Below are positions 63,691-64,000 of a stretch of 64,000 bases of DNA, one piece after another (position 1 is the first letter of the stretch; each line of letters opens with the position of its first letter). The stretch lies in assembly GCF_024713945.1 (NCBI RefSeq), contig NC_134683.1, positions 4,527,501 to 4,591,500 of the forward strand, given 5' to 3'. Source of the DNA: Dermatophagoides farinae. Its lineage: Eukaryota; Arthropoda; Arachnida; Sarcoptiformes; Pyroglyphidae. A program made the translations under genes and the position numbers. The notes beneath the pieces were generated by a model. The model was not told the DNA's origin. It saw only the letters and a list, made by a program, of their open reading frames with translations, and did no database searches.

Positions 63691-64000
63691 TTTGCATGTG
63701 TATCAAAATAAGTGGATACAACCTGTTGGATTGTTGTTGTCGTAAGTTTTTTTTCTCATTATAAAAGTTTTTGATGATGATCATTCGGGTTTTTGTTTGC
63801 GTGTGTGTGAAATTCATTTGAATTTAATATGAGAATATTAGGGTTTTTTTCTCGACGAAAAAAAATTGATAATTTCGAATGAACAAAAAAAAAATTTCTT
63901 TCGAACGGATATGCCACATATTATGATGATGAACGAAACTATCGATGATCGTGATTGTTTTTTTTTGGTTTAGAATCTTTATTTTTCATAGTGGAAAATG
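63691..64000. other. Non-coding right edge
   Basis: AT-rich with poly-T and poly-A runs; no feature I can support. Confidence 0.5.

Noticed and set aside
62613-63817. Minus-strand ORFs starting MPLNSSSSSEVEVASKETHS in the tandem array
   Set aside because: The frames run into different sequence at each copy boundary; their similarity only reflects near-identical repeat copies.

Overview
This is nuclear DNA of a small-genome arthropod, most likely an acariform mite such as Dermatophagoides (an inference from style and gene content, not tested by alignment). The sequence is strongly AT-rich. Introns are mostly 60-90 nt with GTAAGT-type donors. Intergenic DNA is packed with (ATG/CAT)n, (CAA/TTG)n and (CA/GT)n runs, and coding regions carry long Ser, Thr, Asn, Gln and His runs. 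All gene models below were spliced by hand from GT/AG signals and reading phase; exon ends may be off by a base or two.

Layout. 1-462: 3' end of an unidentified + strand gene. 1613-4116: Miro, the mitochondrial Rho GTPase. 4464-6798 (-): unidentified multi-pass membrane protein. 6.8-13.5 kb: long non-coding stretch. 13.5-19.7 kb: three tandem gustatory-receptor-like genes; the middle one is a chimera of its neighbours and has a premature stop. 21.9-26.2 kb: Stubble-like type II transmembrane serine protease. 26.7-27.6 kb: secreted Cys-rich protein. 27.7-29.6 kb (-): MIF4G-like protein. 30.7-32.7 kb: AIFM3-like Rieske/FAD oxidoreductase. 32.9-33.3 kb (-): mitochondrial ribosomal protein mL63. 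33.4-35.2 kb: TMEM201/Samp1. 35.2-36.3 kb (-): ankyrin-repeat protein. 36.4-43.0 kb: a TATA/E-box promoter and a long non-coding stretch, probably leader and first intron of the next gene. 43.0-46.9 kb: SLC16-type monocarboxylate transporter with a very long central loop. 47.5-54.7 kb (-): cytospin (SPECC1L) with two alternative 5' ends, one encoding a Src-like N-terminus. 55.9 to about 60.7 kb (-): a nearly intact Helitron with a recognisable 3' end. 61-64 kb: repeat-rich DNA with a three-copy array of a 0.3-kb unit.

Most host genes are unrelated housekeeping genes, several tied to mitochondria or the nuclear envelope. They lie in tight convergent and divergent pairs: mL63 and TMEM201 share a 172-nt promoter holding an AWCAGCTGWT E-box and a TATCGATA (DRE) site, while the TMEM201 and ankyrin coding regions overlap tail to tail. 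The points most worth a second look are the chimeric receptor gene, the Helitron with its duplicated hairpins, the Src-like alternative exon of cytospin, the 106-bp-arm inverted repeat between convergent genes, and the recurrence of a GCCATCTA word in intergenic DNA.
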